Shown here: positions 37,275 to 46,014 of the stretch, piece by piece
Layout of the letters: every line of letters begins with the position of its first letter
Numbering within the stretch: position 1 is the first letter of the stretch
Source: an uncultured Pelagibacteraceae bacterium
GTDB lineage: Bacteria > Pseudomonadota > Alphaproteobacteria > Pelagibacterales > Pelagibacteraceae
NCBI GenBank assembly: GCA_902635225.1
Contig: CACPNG010000001.1
Coordinates: 1-64,000, forward strand
DNA: 64,000 bases
Direction of reading: 5' to 3'
Translations under genes and position numbers: made by a program
Notes under the pieces: generated by a model
What the model was told of the DNA's origin: nothing
The model's database searches: none
The model's input: the letters and a program-made list of their open reading frames with translations, nothing else

Positions 37275-38675
37275 ATGTTAAATAAAATCTACAAAATAAT
37301 TCACAACAAATTTTCAATATTTTTTAAATTTATTTTTTTTATAAGATATATTTTTGTAGTTTTTTTTGTCGCAACATTCCTTTTTTTAATTATACCTTAT
37401 TTTTTTGATTATAAAAAAAAAGAGATTCTTATAACTGGTCAATTATTTCAATCTTATGGTTTAAAAATAAATGAAATTGAAACGATAAAATACCAACCTT
37501 TACCAGCCCCTCATTTGCAACTTATAAATTCTTCTGGAAATTTGTTTTCTAATGACATTGAAATCAAAATTAATAATTTGATATTATATCCTAGTCTTCC
37601 GAGTGTTTATAACTTTAGCAAATTTCAAATTAATAAAATTAAATTAAATAAAAGTAGAGTTAAAATAGATGCTAATCAATTAAGTGGACTAGTCAAAAAA
37701 CTTTTAAGCTTAGAGAATAAATTATTTTTAGGCGATTTAGTTTTAAAAGTTCAAAATGATAAAATCAATCTTATTAATCTTAGAAGTATCAATTTCAAAA
37801 ATTATGGTTTTAAAAGAAATATAATAGATGGCGAGATATTCGATAGGGGATTTAAGATAACATTTTCAGATAAATATAAAAATTTAAAATTTAAACTGTT
37901 AAATACAGGAGTCTCCGCTGAGGTAGATTTTGAAAATCTTGAAGATAGTTCCGGTAAAAAAGGTAAATTAAAAACTAAGTTATTAACTTCAAATTTAAAA
38001 CTAAATTTTATTTATGATAACAATTCTATAAAAATTGAAGATCTTTTTTTTAGAGATAGAAAATTATCTTTTGATGGTAGTGGCAATTTAAAAATTAATC
38101 CTTTTTTTGAAATAATTCTTAATTCAAATATTAGAAATTTGAGACCAGAGATATTTTCAAATTTAGATTTATCCAAATTATTTTCTATTAAAGATTTAAT
38201 TAAAAAAATAAATAGTCAAATAAATATTAATTATAAGCCAAAAAAATTTAGTAATAACTTAATAAACAATATTTCTTTGAAAACTAAATTAGAAATCGGA
38301 AGATTAAGTGTTTCAAAAATCTTATCAATTGTTAATAGTAATACGATTTGTAAAGGAGAAGTAAATTTATTAGAAGATTTTCCCATTCTTGATTTTGACT
38401 GTTCTATTGTTTCACCGGATAAGAGAAAATTTTTAAAGAAGTTAGATATTAATTATAAAACAAAAAACGAGCCTTTTAATTTGAGTTTAAAAGGTAAACT
38501 TAATATTTTAAAAAATAAAGTAAATTTTGATTATATAAAAATGAATAATTATCAAGCGTCAGCTGAAGACTTAAAATATTACAAAAACATCTTTGAAAAT
38601 AGTTTCTTTGAAAAAAATTTATTTATAAATTTTAATAAAGAAAATATAAAAGAGTTTATTCTAGAAATTTCTTAG
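37275..38675 (+). CDS. AsmA-family-like membrane-anchored protein
   Basis: N-terminal TM followed by repetitive beta-type sequence with AsmA-like patterns (PAPHLQLINSSGNLFSNDIEIKINNLILYPSL). Confidence 0.6.
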   Translation: MLNKIYKIIHNKFSIFFKFIFFIRYIFVVFFVATFLFLIIPYFFDYKKKEILITGQLFQSYGLKINEIETIKYQPLPAPHLQLINSSGNLFSNDIEIKINNLILYPSLPSVYNFSKFQINKIKLNKSRVKIDANQLSGLVKKLLSLENKLFLGDLVLKVQNDKINLINLRSINFKNYGFKRNIIDGEIFDRGFKITFSDKYKNLKFKLLNTGVSAEVDFENLEDSSGKKGKLKTKLLTSNLKLNFIYDNNSIKIEDLFFRDRKLSFDGSGNLKINPFFEIILNSNIRNLRPEIFSNLDLSKLFSIKDLIKKINSQININYKPKKFSNNLINNISLKTKLEIGRLSVSKILSIVNSNTICKGEVNLLEDFPILDFDCSIVSPDKRKFLKKLDINYKTKNEPFNLSLKGKLNILKNKVNFDYIKMNNYQASAEDLKYYKNIFENSFFEKNLFINFNKENIKEFILEIS

Positions 38676-40064
38676 TTATTTAGGTTTTGTCATTTTAATA
38701 GGACTCATTATTCGATTATATTCTTTCTCGTTTATAAGACCAGATTTTATAACCTCTTCTTTTAAAGTTGTACCATTCTTGTGGGCTATTTTTGCTATAC
38801 TGGCAGCTTTATCATAACCAATCTTTGGAGCTAAAGCTGTAACGAGCATTAAAGAATTTTCTAAAAGATATTTAATTCTTTTTTTATCAGCTTTTATGCC
38901 TTTAACACAGTATAGAGCAAAGGTTTTTGTAGAGTCACTCATGATTTCTATCGATTGTAGGATATTATGAATAATAAGCGGTTTAAAAACATTAAGTTCG
39001 AAATGTCCGTGTGAGCCGGCCATAGTGATACCATTATGATTTCCGATTACTTTAACACATACCATTGTAACAGCTTCTGATTGAGTTGGATTTACTTTAC
39101 CAGGCATTATTGAAGACCCAGGTTCATTTGATGGTAATATTAATTCACCGTATCCTGCCCGAGGTCCAGAACCTAAAAATCTTATATCGTTTGCTATTTT
39201 CATTAAACATACTGCAGTGGTGTTTAAAGAACCTGAAAAATTTACGATTTCATCATGAGCGGCTAAAGATGCAAATTTATTTCTAGACGGTCTAAAAGGA
39301 AGTTTAGTTATTTTGCTTATTTCTCTGATAATTTTTTTATCAAAATTTTTTCTTGTGTTGAGACCAGTGCCTACTGCAGTTCCGCCTTGCGCTAAATAAT
39401 AAATCTCTTTTAAGGCAGCCTCAATTCTAATTATACAATTTTTTAATTGTGTATGATAACCTGAAAACTCCTGTCCCAAAGTCAAAGGAGTTGCATCTTG
39501 TAAGTGAGTTCTTCCAACTTTAACAATTTTTTTAAATTCTTTGGATTTTCTTGCTAGTTCTTTTTCTAATAATTTGAGCGAGGGTAAAAGCTTCTCTCTT
39601 GCTTTTAAAGCAATCGAAATATGCATAGCAGTTGGGAATACGTCATTAGTTGATTGTGATTTATTTACGTGATCGTTAGGATGAATGGGTTTTTTTGTAC
39701 CCATTTTGCCCCCCATTAATTGTATAGCTCTATTAGCTATGACCTCATTAACATTCATATTTGTCTGAGTACCCGAACCTGTTTGCCATACTTTTAAAGG
39801 AAAATGTTTATCAAGTTTACCTTTGATAACTTCATCAGAGGCTTTGACGATGTATTTACTCAATCTAGGCTCTAAGTCTTTATTTTTAGTATTCACTATG
39901 GCTGCTGCTTTTTTAATAATTGCAATTGAGTGGATAACTAATGGCCTTACTAAAAAATCACCGATATTAAAATATTTATTGGATCTTTCAGTTGAGGCAC
40001 CCCAATACTTATCACCAGGCACTTTTATTTTTCCAATACTGTCAAATTCTGTCCTATATTTCAT
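38676..40064 (-). CDS. fumC: fumarate hydratase class II
   Basis: GSGTQTNMNVNEVIANRA, VGRTHLQDATPLTLGQEFSGY, GSSIMPGKVNPTQSEA. ORF opens at 40172 but MKYRTEFDSIGKIKVP at 40064 is the likely start. Confidence 0.96.
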   Translation of the reverse strand: MKYRTEFDSIGKIKVPGDKYWGASTERSNKYFNIGDFLVRPLVIHSIAIIKKAAAIVNTKNKDLEPRLSKYIVKASDEVIKGKLDKHFPLKVWQTGSGTQTNMNVNEVIANRAIQLMGGKMGTKKPIHPNDHVNKSQSTNDVFPTAMHISIALKAREKLLPSLKLLEKELARKSKEFKKIVKVGRTHLQDATPLTLGQEFSGYHTQLKNCIIRIEAALKEIYYLAQGGTAVGTGLNTRKNFDKKIIREISKITKLPFRPSRNKFASLAAHDEIVNFSGSLNTTAVCLMKIANDIRFLGSGPRAGYGELILPSNEPGSSIMPGKVNPTQSEAVTMVCVKVIGNHNGITMAGSHGHFELNVFKPLIIHNILQSIEIMSDSTKTFALYCVKGIKADKKRIKYLLENSLMLVTALAPKIGYDKAASIAKIAHKNGTTLKEEVIKSGLINEKEYNRIMSPIKMTKPK

Positions 40065-40124
40065 CTCTGATTCTTTGATATAATACACTTTAACAAGACA
40101 ATTATAAAACATAAAGGACGAGAA

Positions 40125-40496
40125 ATGAGTAATTTTGATAGTGTTAGAAAATTCATGAAAACATTTGGCCAAGAAGTAAAAGAAAAAGCTGAATTTCCAA
40201 GCGATAAAATCACTTCTTTAAGATATGATTTAATTAGTGAAGAATTATCTGAATTAAAAGAGGCGATTAATAACAAAGATATACAAGAGGTCGCAGACGC
40301 TCTTACTGATATTTTGTATGTAACTTATGGTGCAGGACATGCATTTGGAATTAATTTAGATAAATGTTTTCAAGAAGTTCAAAGTTCAAATATGAGTAAG
40401 TTAGGTGAAGATGGCAAACCAATTTATGATGATAAAGGTAAAGTTATGAAGGGGCCAAATTATTTTAAACCAAATCTAAATAAATTTGTTGCATGA
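40125..40496 (+). CDS. MazG-like/phosphoribosyl-ATP pyrophosphohydrolase-like protein
   Basis: ISEELSELKEAINNKDIQEVADALTDILYVTYGAGHAFGIN matches the MazG-type EExxE...D motif. Confidence 0.8.
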   Translation: MSNFDSVRKFMKTFGQEVKEKAEFPSDKITSLRYDLISEELSELKEAINNKDIQEVADALTDILYVTYGAGHAFGINLDKCFQEVQSSNMSKLGEDGKPIYDDKGKVMKGPNYFKPNLNKFVA

Positions 40497-40576
40497 TAAA
40501 AGATAATTATCACTGGATCCTCTTAGGTATAGCTGCTGGCTTAATCATCTATATGATAGATAAGTATATTTTCTAG
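40493..40576 (+). CDS. 27-aa putative single-TM microprotein
   Basis: ATGA overlap with upstream stop; MIKDNYHWILLGIAAGLIIYMIDKYIF*; not in the supplied ORF track because of length. Confidence 0.45.
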   Translation: MIKDNYHWILLGIAAGLIIYMIDKYIF

Positions 40577-40590
40577 GAGATTTAAATTTT

Positions 40591-40833
40591 ATGAAAAAAT
40601 TGAAACCAAAACCCCATCAATTTTGGGCATGGTGCTCAACATTAACAATTTTAGCGGGTGCCGCAACTGCGGCTTTAGGCTTTTATCCATTATATTGTTA
40701 TATTTTTTTAATAGGCAACAGTGGATTAGCTATAATTTCTTGGATATGGAATGAAAAATCTTTAGTTGCCTTGAACACTGGATTAGCCAGTATATATCTT
40801 ATCGGTTTAATAAATTTATATTCAAAAGGGTGA
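40591..40833 (+). CDS. small hydrophobic protein of unknown function
   Basis: 80 aa, 2-3 TM segments (MKKLKPKPHQFWAWCSTLTILAGAATAALGFYPLYCYIFLIG...); ORF preceded by AG-rich sequence (ctaggagattt). Confidence 0.6.
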   Translation: MKKLKPKPHQFWAWCSTLTILAGAATAALGFYPLYCYIFLIGNSGLAIISWIWNEKSLVALNTGLASIYLIGLINLYSKG

Positions 40834-40839
40834 TAATTC

Positions 40840-42054
40840 ATGAATTTATTAAAATATATATTGATAGCTTTACTATTTACTTTTTTAGGATATGAAAATC
40901 CAGAATTAGTTGAATCTCCAAAAAAATATATAAAAGGCTTTTTAAAAAAAGATGTGAATAATAAAAATTTAAACACTAGCAAAAATTTGACTAATATTGG
41001 GGAAGTCGAAGGAAACTCTTTTGACTTAACTTACAGAAAAGTTTTAGAGTACGATGATAGGACAGCAAGTTTTTACGTAGAAGTAGATGATAATAATAAA
41101 GCAAAATTTGAAGTTTTTCTTCAAGATGGAATTAAAATAATTGATTATAACGCAATTAAGATGTCAATGCCTTTCAACGTTACATTTGAAAATAATGGCG
41201 GAGTAAAAAGTGTGTTTAAAAAAAATAGTAAAAATTATGCCCTGATATCTTCTAAAAAAAATTCAAACTGCTATTACGCATCAATTTACGCATTGGATCT
41301 AAAAAAAAATATCTTAGAGACTGATTGTTTGCCTGACTTTGAAAATGTTGATTTTAATGGATTAGGTGGAGCATTCATAAACTATGGAGATAATTTAATT
41401 TTGTCTATAGGAGCACCCGAGTGGAATTCAGAGAAAATAAGAAATCTAGCACAAATAAATGAAAGTTTATTTGGTAAAACCTTGATATTTAAAAATGAAC
41501 ATTTAAACATTGATCAATTAAAGTCGATTAAAAAAGAGGACTTAGAAATTTTTACTAAAGGTCATAAAAATCCCCAAGGCTTAACTTTAATAGAGGAAAA
41601 AATTTACTCTGTCGAACACGGACCTCAAGGTGGAGATGAGTTGAATTTATTAGAGCAAGGTAAAAACTATGGTTGGCCAATAGTATCTTATGGAACATTG
41701 TATAATAATGGCAAAGGTTTTTTAAAGAGAAACAATAGTACTATTAGTCCAATCTTCACATTTTTACCTTCTATTGCGCCGTCATCGATAGGGAATTGTC
41801 CATCAAATTTAAAAAATTATTATAAGGAAAACCATTGTATGTTGATACTTAGTTTGAGGGGCATGTCTTTGTTTATTGCATTAGTTGATAAAAATGACTC
41901 CAGACTAATATCATTAGAAAAATTTTTAATTAACCAAAGATTAAGACACTTTGGATTGAACTCTGATAATGTAGTATTCCAAAAAAATGATGTTTTTTAT
42001 GTTTCATTTGATAACGAAGGAATCTACGAATTAGAATTTAAAAACTTTAGATAA
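40840..42054 (+). CDS. PQQ-dependent sugar dehydrogenase-like (glucose/sorbosone dehydrogenase fold)
   Basis: GHKNPQGLTLIEEKIYSVEHGPQGGDELNLLEQGKNYGWPIVSYG, typical of the soluble aldose dehydrogenase family. Confidence 0.8.
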   Translation: MNLLKYILIALLFTFLGYENPELVESPKKYIKGFLKKDVNNKNLNTSKNLTNIGEVEGNSFDLTYRKVLEYDDRTASFYVEVDDNNKAKFEVFLQDGIKIIDYNAIKMSMPFNVTFENNGGVKSVFKKNSKNYALISSKKNSNCYYASIYALDLKKNILETDCLPDFENVDFNGLGGAFINYGDNLILSIGAPEWNSEKIRNLAQINESLFGKTLIFKNEHLNIDQLKSIKKEDLEIFTKGHKNPQGLTLIEEKIYSVEHGPQGGDELNLLEQGKNYGWPIVSYGTLYNNGKGFLKRNNSTISPIFTFLPSIAPSSIGNCPSNLKNYYKENHCMLILSLRGMSLFIALVDKNDSRLISLEKFLINQRLRHFGLNSDNVVFQKNDVFYVSFDNEGIYELEFKNFR

Positions 42055-42080
42055 ATAAAATTTTATTTAAGAGAAAAAAT

Positions 42081-42104
42081 AGGGGCGTTATGTTGCCAGG
42101 TGCC
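42081..42104 (+). repeat. ssrA-tail direct repeat copy A
   Basis: aggggcgttatgttgccaggtgcc; one substitution relative to the ssrA copy over the block. Confidence 0.9.
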
Positions 42105-42127
42105 TATAATTTTAGTTAATATATTAA

Positions 42128-42490
42128 ATGTATGAATTGTTTGCAAATCTTACATTAATTGCACATTTAATCTTTATCTTATTTGTTATTTTTGGTGGAT
42201 TGCTTTTCTTTATTTTTTCAAAAATATTGTATATTCATCTTCCTGCATTATTATGGGGAATTTATATAGAACTAAATAATTCTGTTTGCCCATTAACATA
42301 TTTAGAAAATTGGTTTTTAGATAAAGCTGAGTTGGAAACTTATTCTAATGGTTTTATTAACAACTATCTTTATCTAATAATTTATCCCGAGGGCTTAACT
42401 AATAACATTCAGATATATCTTGGCATAACATTGATAGTTATTAATATTTTAATATACGGATTTATTTTTAAAAATTTTAAAAGATTTTAA
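42128..42490 (+). CDS. DUF2784-like membrane protein
   Basis: LTLIAHLIFILFVIFGGLLFF, HLPALLWGIYIELNNSVCPLTYLENWF, LIIYPEGLTNNIQIYLGI. Confidence 0.75.
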   Translation: MYELFANLTLIAHLIFILFVIFGGLLFFIFSKILYIHLPALLWGIYIELNNSVCPLTYLENWFLDKAELETYSNGFINNYLYLIIYPEGLTNNIQIYLGITLIVINILIYGFIFKNFKRF

Positions 42491-42514
42491 GGGGCGTTCT
42501 GTTACCAGGTGCCC
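42490..42514 (+). repeat. ssrA-tail direct repeat copy B
   Basis: aggggcgttctgttaccaggtgccc; one substitution relative to copy C; begins on the stop codon of the 42128 ORF. Confidence 0.92.
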
Positions 42515-42609
42515 TTAACCTTTTAACGTTATACAACAATTCTAGATCATAAAAAACGGCTATTTCTTTGCTGGGTGTGATCGTATTGTGATCGCCAGTG
42601 TGTTCGATT

Positions 42610-42855
42610 ATGATGAGTCCAATGAGCCAAGGTGGTTTTGGGATATTAGTATTAATCTTCTACGGTGTTATGGGATATGGCATCACTAACGCTACAGGTT
42701 TTGCAGCGTTAATGTTCGGTATTTTATCTTTTGCTTCATTTGGCTTTATACCATTTTTATATGCAAGACTTGTTGAAGATCATCAAGATCATAAAAAAGA
42801 AAAATATAAACTTGAAAAAGAAATTGAAGAATTAAAAAGAAGAAAGAAACGTTGA
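42610..42855 (+). CDS. small membrane protein with C-terminal charged coiled coil
   Basis: MMSPMSQGGFGILVLIFYGVMGYGIT...LVEDHQDHKKEKYKLEKEIEELKRRKKR; ORF track opens at GTG 42598. Confidence 0.5.
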   Translation: MMSPMSQGGFGILVLIFYGVMGYGITNATGFAALMFGILSFASFGFIPFLYARLVEDHQDHKKEKYKLEKEIEELKRRKKR

Positions 42856-42864
42856 TTTTTCAAT

Positions 42865-42902
42865 TTTTTAAAACAAATAAATGTATTTATTTGTTTTAAA
42901 AA
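42865..42902. repeat. perfect 17-bp inverted repeat, TGTA loop
   Basis: tttttaaaacaaataaa-tgta-tttatttgttttaaaaa, between the small membrane protein and the lyase gene. Confidence 0.9.
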
Positions 42903-42922
42903 TATTCTTATATTCTTTAGTT

Positions 42923-43900
42923 ATGAGGATAGTTTTACTATTAGTTTTTTTAATTTTCTCATTTCCAATTAATACTTATAGTTGGGAAAAAGTTCCTGTT
43001 CCAGATTATGTAAATAAAAAAACAAAATCACCATGGAATTTTTATGATAATTTTGAAGACCAAAAAGTTGGAAAAGTAAATCTAAGAAAATACGAAATTA
43101 ATGATAAAGGAAAAGGCAAGAAACCATTTAAAATTAGACAAGATAACGATGGTAACAAGTATTTAGAAATTACAGTTAAACATGGTTGGAATAAGGGAAA
43201 ATATTTCAAAACAGAAAGAGCAGAATTTCAAACAAAAGGTAAAAGAAGTTTAAATAAAGAAATATGGTATGGTTTCAAATTACGATTTCCTAAAGATTTC
43301 ACACATATTAACGATAGGGTTTTAATAAATCAGTTTAAAAATAATTTTGATAATATGAAAAAAAGTCCCTTATTGGGTATTAGATTTTATGATGAAGGTA
43401 AAAGATTAGGTCTTGGTGGTGATACTGGAGGAATTGCAACTACAAAATGGAATGAAGCAGAAACAAAAAAGCATGGAATAAGAGTTAAATATTTAAAAAT
43501 AGATAATAATTGGAAATTATATGAAACAAAAGCAAGGGGAGAAAATAAGAAAAAAATTTTTAAATGTAGTGAAAAACAAAAACCAGAATATTGCAAAAAT
43601 TTAAGTTTAGAAAAAACTTTGGATATTACAAAATTAGGTGAATGGACAACATTTAAAATTGGTATAAAAAATTCAAAAAAAAGTGATGGGTACGTCCAAG
43701 TTTATAAAAATAATAAATTAATTATGAATTATGAAGGGGTTACTTTTGATTGGAAAGGGAATTATTATGCTAGTTATGTGAGGATAGGTATTTATAGAGA
43801 CTCTGATCCAAGTGGAGCAGGATACCCAGATCAAGTAGTTCACTTTGATGATTTTATTGTCGTTTCAGATAAAAAAACTTTAGATAAATATTTAAATTGA
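42923..43900 (+). CDS. secreted polysaccharide lyase-like protein (heparin-lyase-I-like fold)
   Basis: Signal peptide MRIVLLLVFLIFSFPINTYSW; ERAEFQTKGKRSLNKEIWYGFKLRFP, IGIYRDSDPSGAGYPDQVVHFDDFIV. ORF track start 42881 lies inside an inverted repeat, so ATG 42923 is preferred. Confidence 0.7.
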   Translation: MRIVLLLVFLIFSFPINTYSWEKVPVPDYVNKKTKSPWNFYDNFEDQKVGKVNLRKYEINDKGKGKKPFKIRQDNDGNKYLEITVKHGWNKGKYFKTERAEFQTKGKRSLNKEIWYGFKLRFPKDFTHINDRVLINQFKNNFDNMKKSPLLGIRFYDEGKRLGLGGDTGGIATTKWNEAETKKHGIRVKYLKIDNNWKLYETKARGENKKKIFKCSEKQKPEYCKNLSLEKTLDITKLGEWTTFKIGIKNSKKSDGYVQVYKNNKLIMNYEGVTFDWKGNYYASYVRIGIYRDSDPSGAGYPDQVVHFDDFIVVSDKKTLDKYLN

Positions 43901-43925
43901 AGGGGCGTTCTGTTGCCAGGTGCCC
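43901..43925 (+). repeat. ssrA-tail repeat copy C (part of the tmRNA gene)
   Basis: aggggcgttctgttgccaggtgccc(c); on minus strand forms GGGGC-ac-CTG-GCAA-CAG-aac-GCCCC hairpin after the tag ORF. Confidence 0.93.
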
Positions 43926-44160
43926 CAAGACCCCGTAACTTAATTAACTAAGTTAATTAAGCTGCAAGTGCAAATTTTTGATTTGCATTTGTAAATTAGC
44001 CCGTTACGTCGGAACCATCTCGTACGAAAGAATAGCCTTTAGACACCCGTCGATCCTAATTCACCCCCGTAAGTTGTAAATGGTGGAGGTGGTGGGTACT
44101 GCCCCCACGTCCGTGATGTTTATTACGAAATTCGTTTATCGTCATAGTTGGAAAACCAAC
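43901..44160 (-). ncRNA. ssrA: circularly permuted (two-piece) tmRNA; outer ends approximate
   Basis: Minus strand: ...GTGGGGGCAGTACCCACCACCTCCACCA-(12 nt)-GGGGGTGAATTAGGATCGACGGGTGTC...GCAAATCAAAAATTTGCACTTGCAGCTTAA. 3' acceptor CACCTCC pairs with GGGGGTG; tag ANQKFALAA* at 43986-43957. Confidence 0.9.
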
Positions 44161-44208
44161 ACTATTAATATAAAACTCTTTTTAAGAGATTCAATAATTA
44201 ATTCAAAA

Positions 44209-45156
44209 ATGAAACTTACAAATGAACAAAAGCAAGAAATTGCCGACCAACAATCACAAAAAAATACTACTAAAAGAGTTACCTCTCCCGAATTAGAAAA
44301 AATTCTTTACGAGGCTTTACCGGTCTTAGATCATGGATTTGTCAGAGTGGTAGATTACATGGGAGATGATAGTTCTATAGTTCAATCTGCAAGAGTTTCA
44401 TATGGAAAAGGAACTAAAAAAGTTTCAACAGATGAAGGTCTTATTAAATATTTAATGAGACATTGGCATTCAACACCTTTTGAAATGTGTGAAATAAAGT
44501 ATCATGTGAAACTTCCAATCTTCATAGCAAGGCAATGGATTAGACATAGAACAGCCAACGTAAATGAATATTCTGCAAGATATTCAATTTTAGATAAGGA
44601 GTTTTATATTCCTACAAAAGATCAGCTTTCGGCTCAATCAACTTCTAATCGTCAAGGAAGAGGTGATTTGATAACCGGGGAGCAAGCAGATGAAGTTTTA
44701 AAAATTTTAAAAGATGATGCAACTAGGACTTACGATAATTATGAAAAGATGCTTAACGAAAGATATGACGGGTCTACTATAGATGAAAACAAGTCTGGCC
44801 TAGCAAGAGAACTTGCGAGAATGAATTTAACCTTAAATTCTTACACTCAATGGTACTGGAAGACAGATTTATTAAACCTTTTAAACTTTTTATTTTTAAG
44901 AGCTGATAGCCATGCGCAATATGAAATAAGAGTTTATGCTGAAGCAATGCTCGATACTGTAAAAAAGTGGGTCCCAATTACCCATGCAGCTTTTTTAGAT
45001 TATAGAGTAGGAGCTGTGCATGTCTCTGCTAAGGGAAAAAAAGTTATTCAACAAATGGCAAAAGGTAAAAAAGTATCCCATGAAAACTCAGGTCTTTCAA
45101 AAAGAGAGTGGAACGAATTGATGACATCTTTTGGTTTTACAGAAAAGATTGTTTAA
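44209..45156 (+). CDS. thyX: FAD-dependent thymidylate synthase
   Basis: [23 protein letters not shown] (ThyX motif RHRxxxxNxxSxRY). Extension to 44080 overlaps tmRNA; start MKLTNEQ at 44209. Confidence 0.95.
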   Translation: MKLTNEQKQEIADQQSQKNTTKRVTSPELEKILYEALPVLDHGFVRVVDYMGDDSSIVQSARVSYGKGTKKVSTDEGLIKYLMRHWHSTPFEMCEIKYHVKLPIFIARQWIRHRTANVNEYSARYSILDKEFYIPTKDQLSAQSTSNRQGRGDLITGEQADEVLKILKDDATRTYDNYEKMLNERYDGSTIDENKSGLARELARMNLTLNSYTQWYWKTDLLNLLNFLFLRADSHAQYEIRVYAEAMLDTVKKWVPITHAAFLDYRVGAVHVSAKGKKVIQQMAKGKKVSHENSGLSKREWNELMTSFGFTEKIV

Positions 45157-45931
45157 TTTTTTTAGCCATATCTATAAATATCTTAGAAATTTTGTGATCA
45201 GGTTTTGAATAAGTCAAAGGTTCTCCGTTATCAGCTGAAGTTCTTAAGTCTTCATTTAAAGGTAAGAATCCTAAGAATTCTTTGTCAAATTCTTTAGCAG
45301 TTTTTTCAACACCTCCTTCTCCAAAAATTTTATATTTTTTTCCATCATCACCTTCAAAAAAACTCATGTTATCTAACAGTCCTAAAATTTTTACTCCAGT
45401 TTTTTCAAACATTTGAATTCCTCTTTTTACATCTAATAAAGCAAGATCTTGAGGTGTAGAAACTATTATTGTCCCATCTATTTTTACCTCTTGTACAAAA
45501 GTTAATTGAGTATCACCTGTGCCAGGCGGCATATCAATTATTATTACATCTCTATCTTTCCACAAGACCTTTTGGGTCATTGTTTTAATGGCGCTAATAA
45601 CCATTGGACCTCTCCACATCATTGGCGTTTGTTCATCAATTAGTAAACCCATAGACATACATTGAACTCCAAATTTTTCTAAAGGTATTATTATTTTATT
45701 ATCTTCGCTCTTGGGTTTTTCATTTAAATTTAAAAGTTTAGGTAAAGACGGTCCATAAACATCTGCATCAAGTATTCCAATTCTCAATCCTAAATGTTGT
45801 AAGGCATAAGCAAGATTAACTGCTACTGTGGATTTACCAACCCCACCTTTTGCACTTGAAATCATTATTACTGACTTTGTGCCTTTAATTGGCGATTTTA
45901 TAAATTGTTTTGGAGGAGGTTTTTGGCTCAT
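45137..45931 (-). CDS. mrp: Mrp/ApbC/NBP35 family Fe-S carrier ATPase
   Basis: [48 protein letters not shown]. Confidence 0.93.
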   Translation of the reverse strand: MSQKPPPKQFIKSPIKGTKSVIMISSAKGGVGKSTVAVNLAYALQHLGLRIGILDADVYGPSLPKLLNLNEKPKSEDNKIIIPLEKFGVQCMSMGLLIDEQTPMMWRGPMVISAIKTMTQKVLWKDRDVIIIDMPPGTGDTQLTFVQEVKIDGTIIVSTPQDLALLDVKRGIQMFEKTGVKILGLLDNMSFFEGDDGKKYKIFGEGGVEKTAKEFDKEFLGFLPLNEDLRTSADNGEPLTYSKPDHKISKIFIDMAKKIKQSFL

Positions 45932-46014
45932 GCTTCAGTTTTATCAAATGTTTTAGACATTATAGCGCTCCTTCTTATCTTGTTTTTAGGATAAAAGTCA
46001 CTATATAAAGTGTC

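Noticed and set aside
40065-40172. N-terminal extension of fumC
   Set aside because: Class II fumarases begin near MKYRTEFDSIGKI; the extension overlaps the divergent MazG-like gene.
42550-42600. ggctatttctttgctgggtgtgatcg resembling tmRNA segments GGCTATTCTTTCG and GGGTGT in the B-C cassette
   Set aside because: Order is rearranged and the match is short with an indel; likely coincidence, unlike the 24-nt tail repeats.
44080-44208. N-terminal extension of thyX in the ORF track ([18 protein letters not shown]...)
   Set aside because: It lies over the tmRNA acceptor region on the opposite strand; conserved ThyX sequence begins after MKLTNEQ at 44209.
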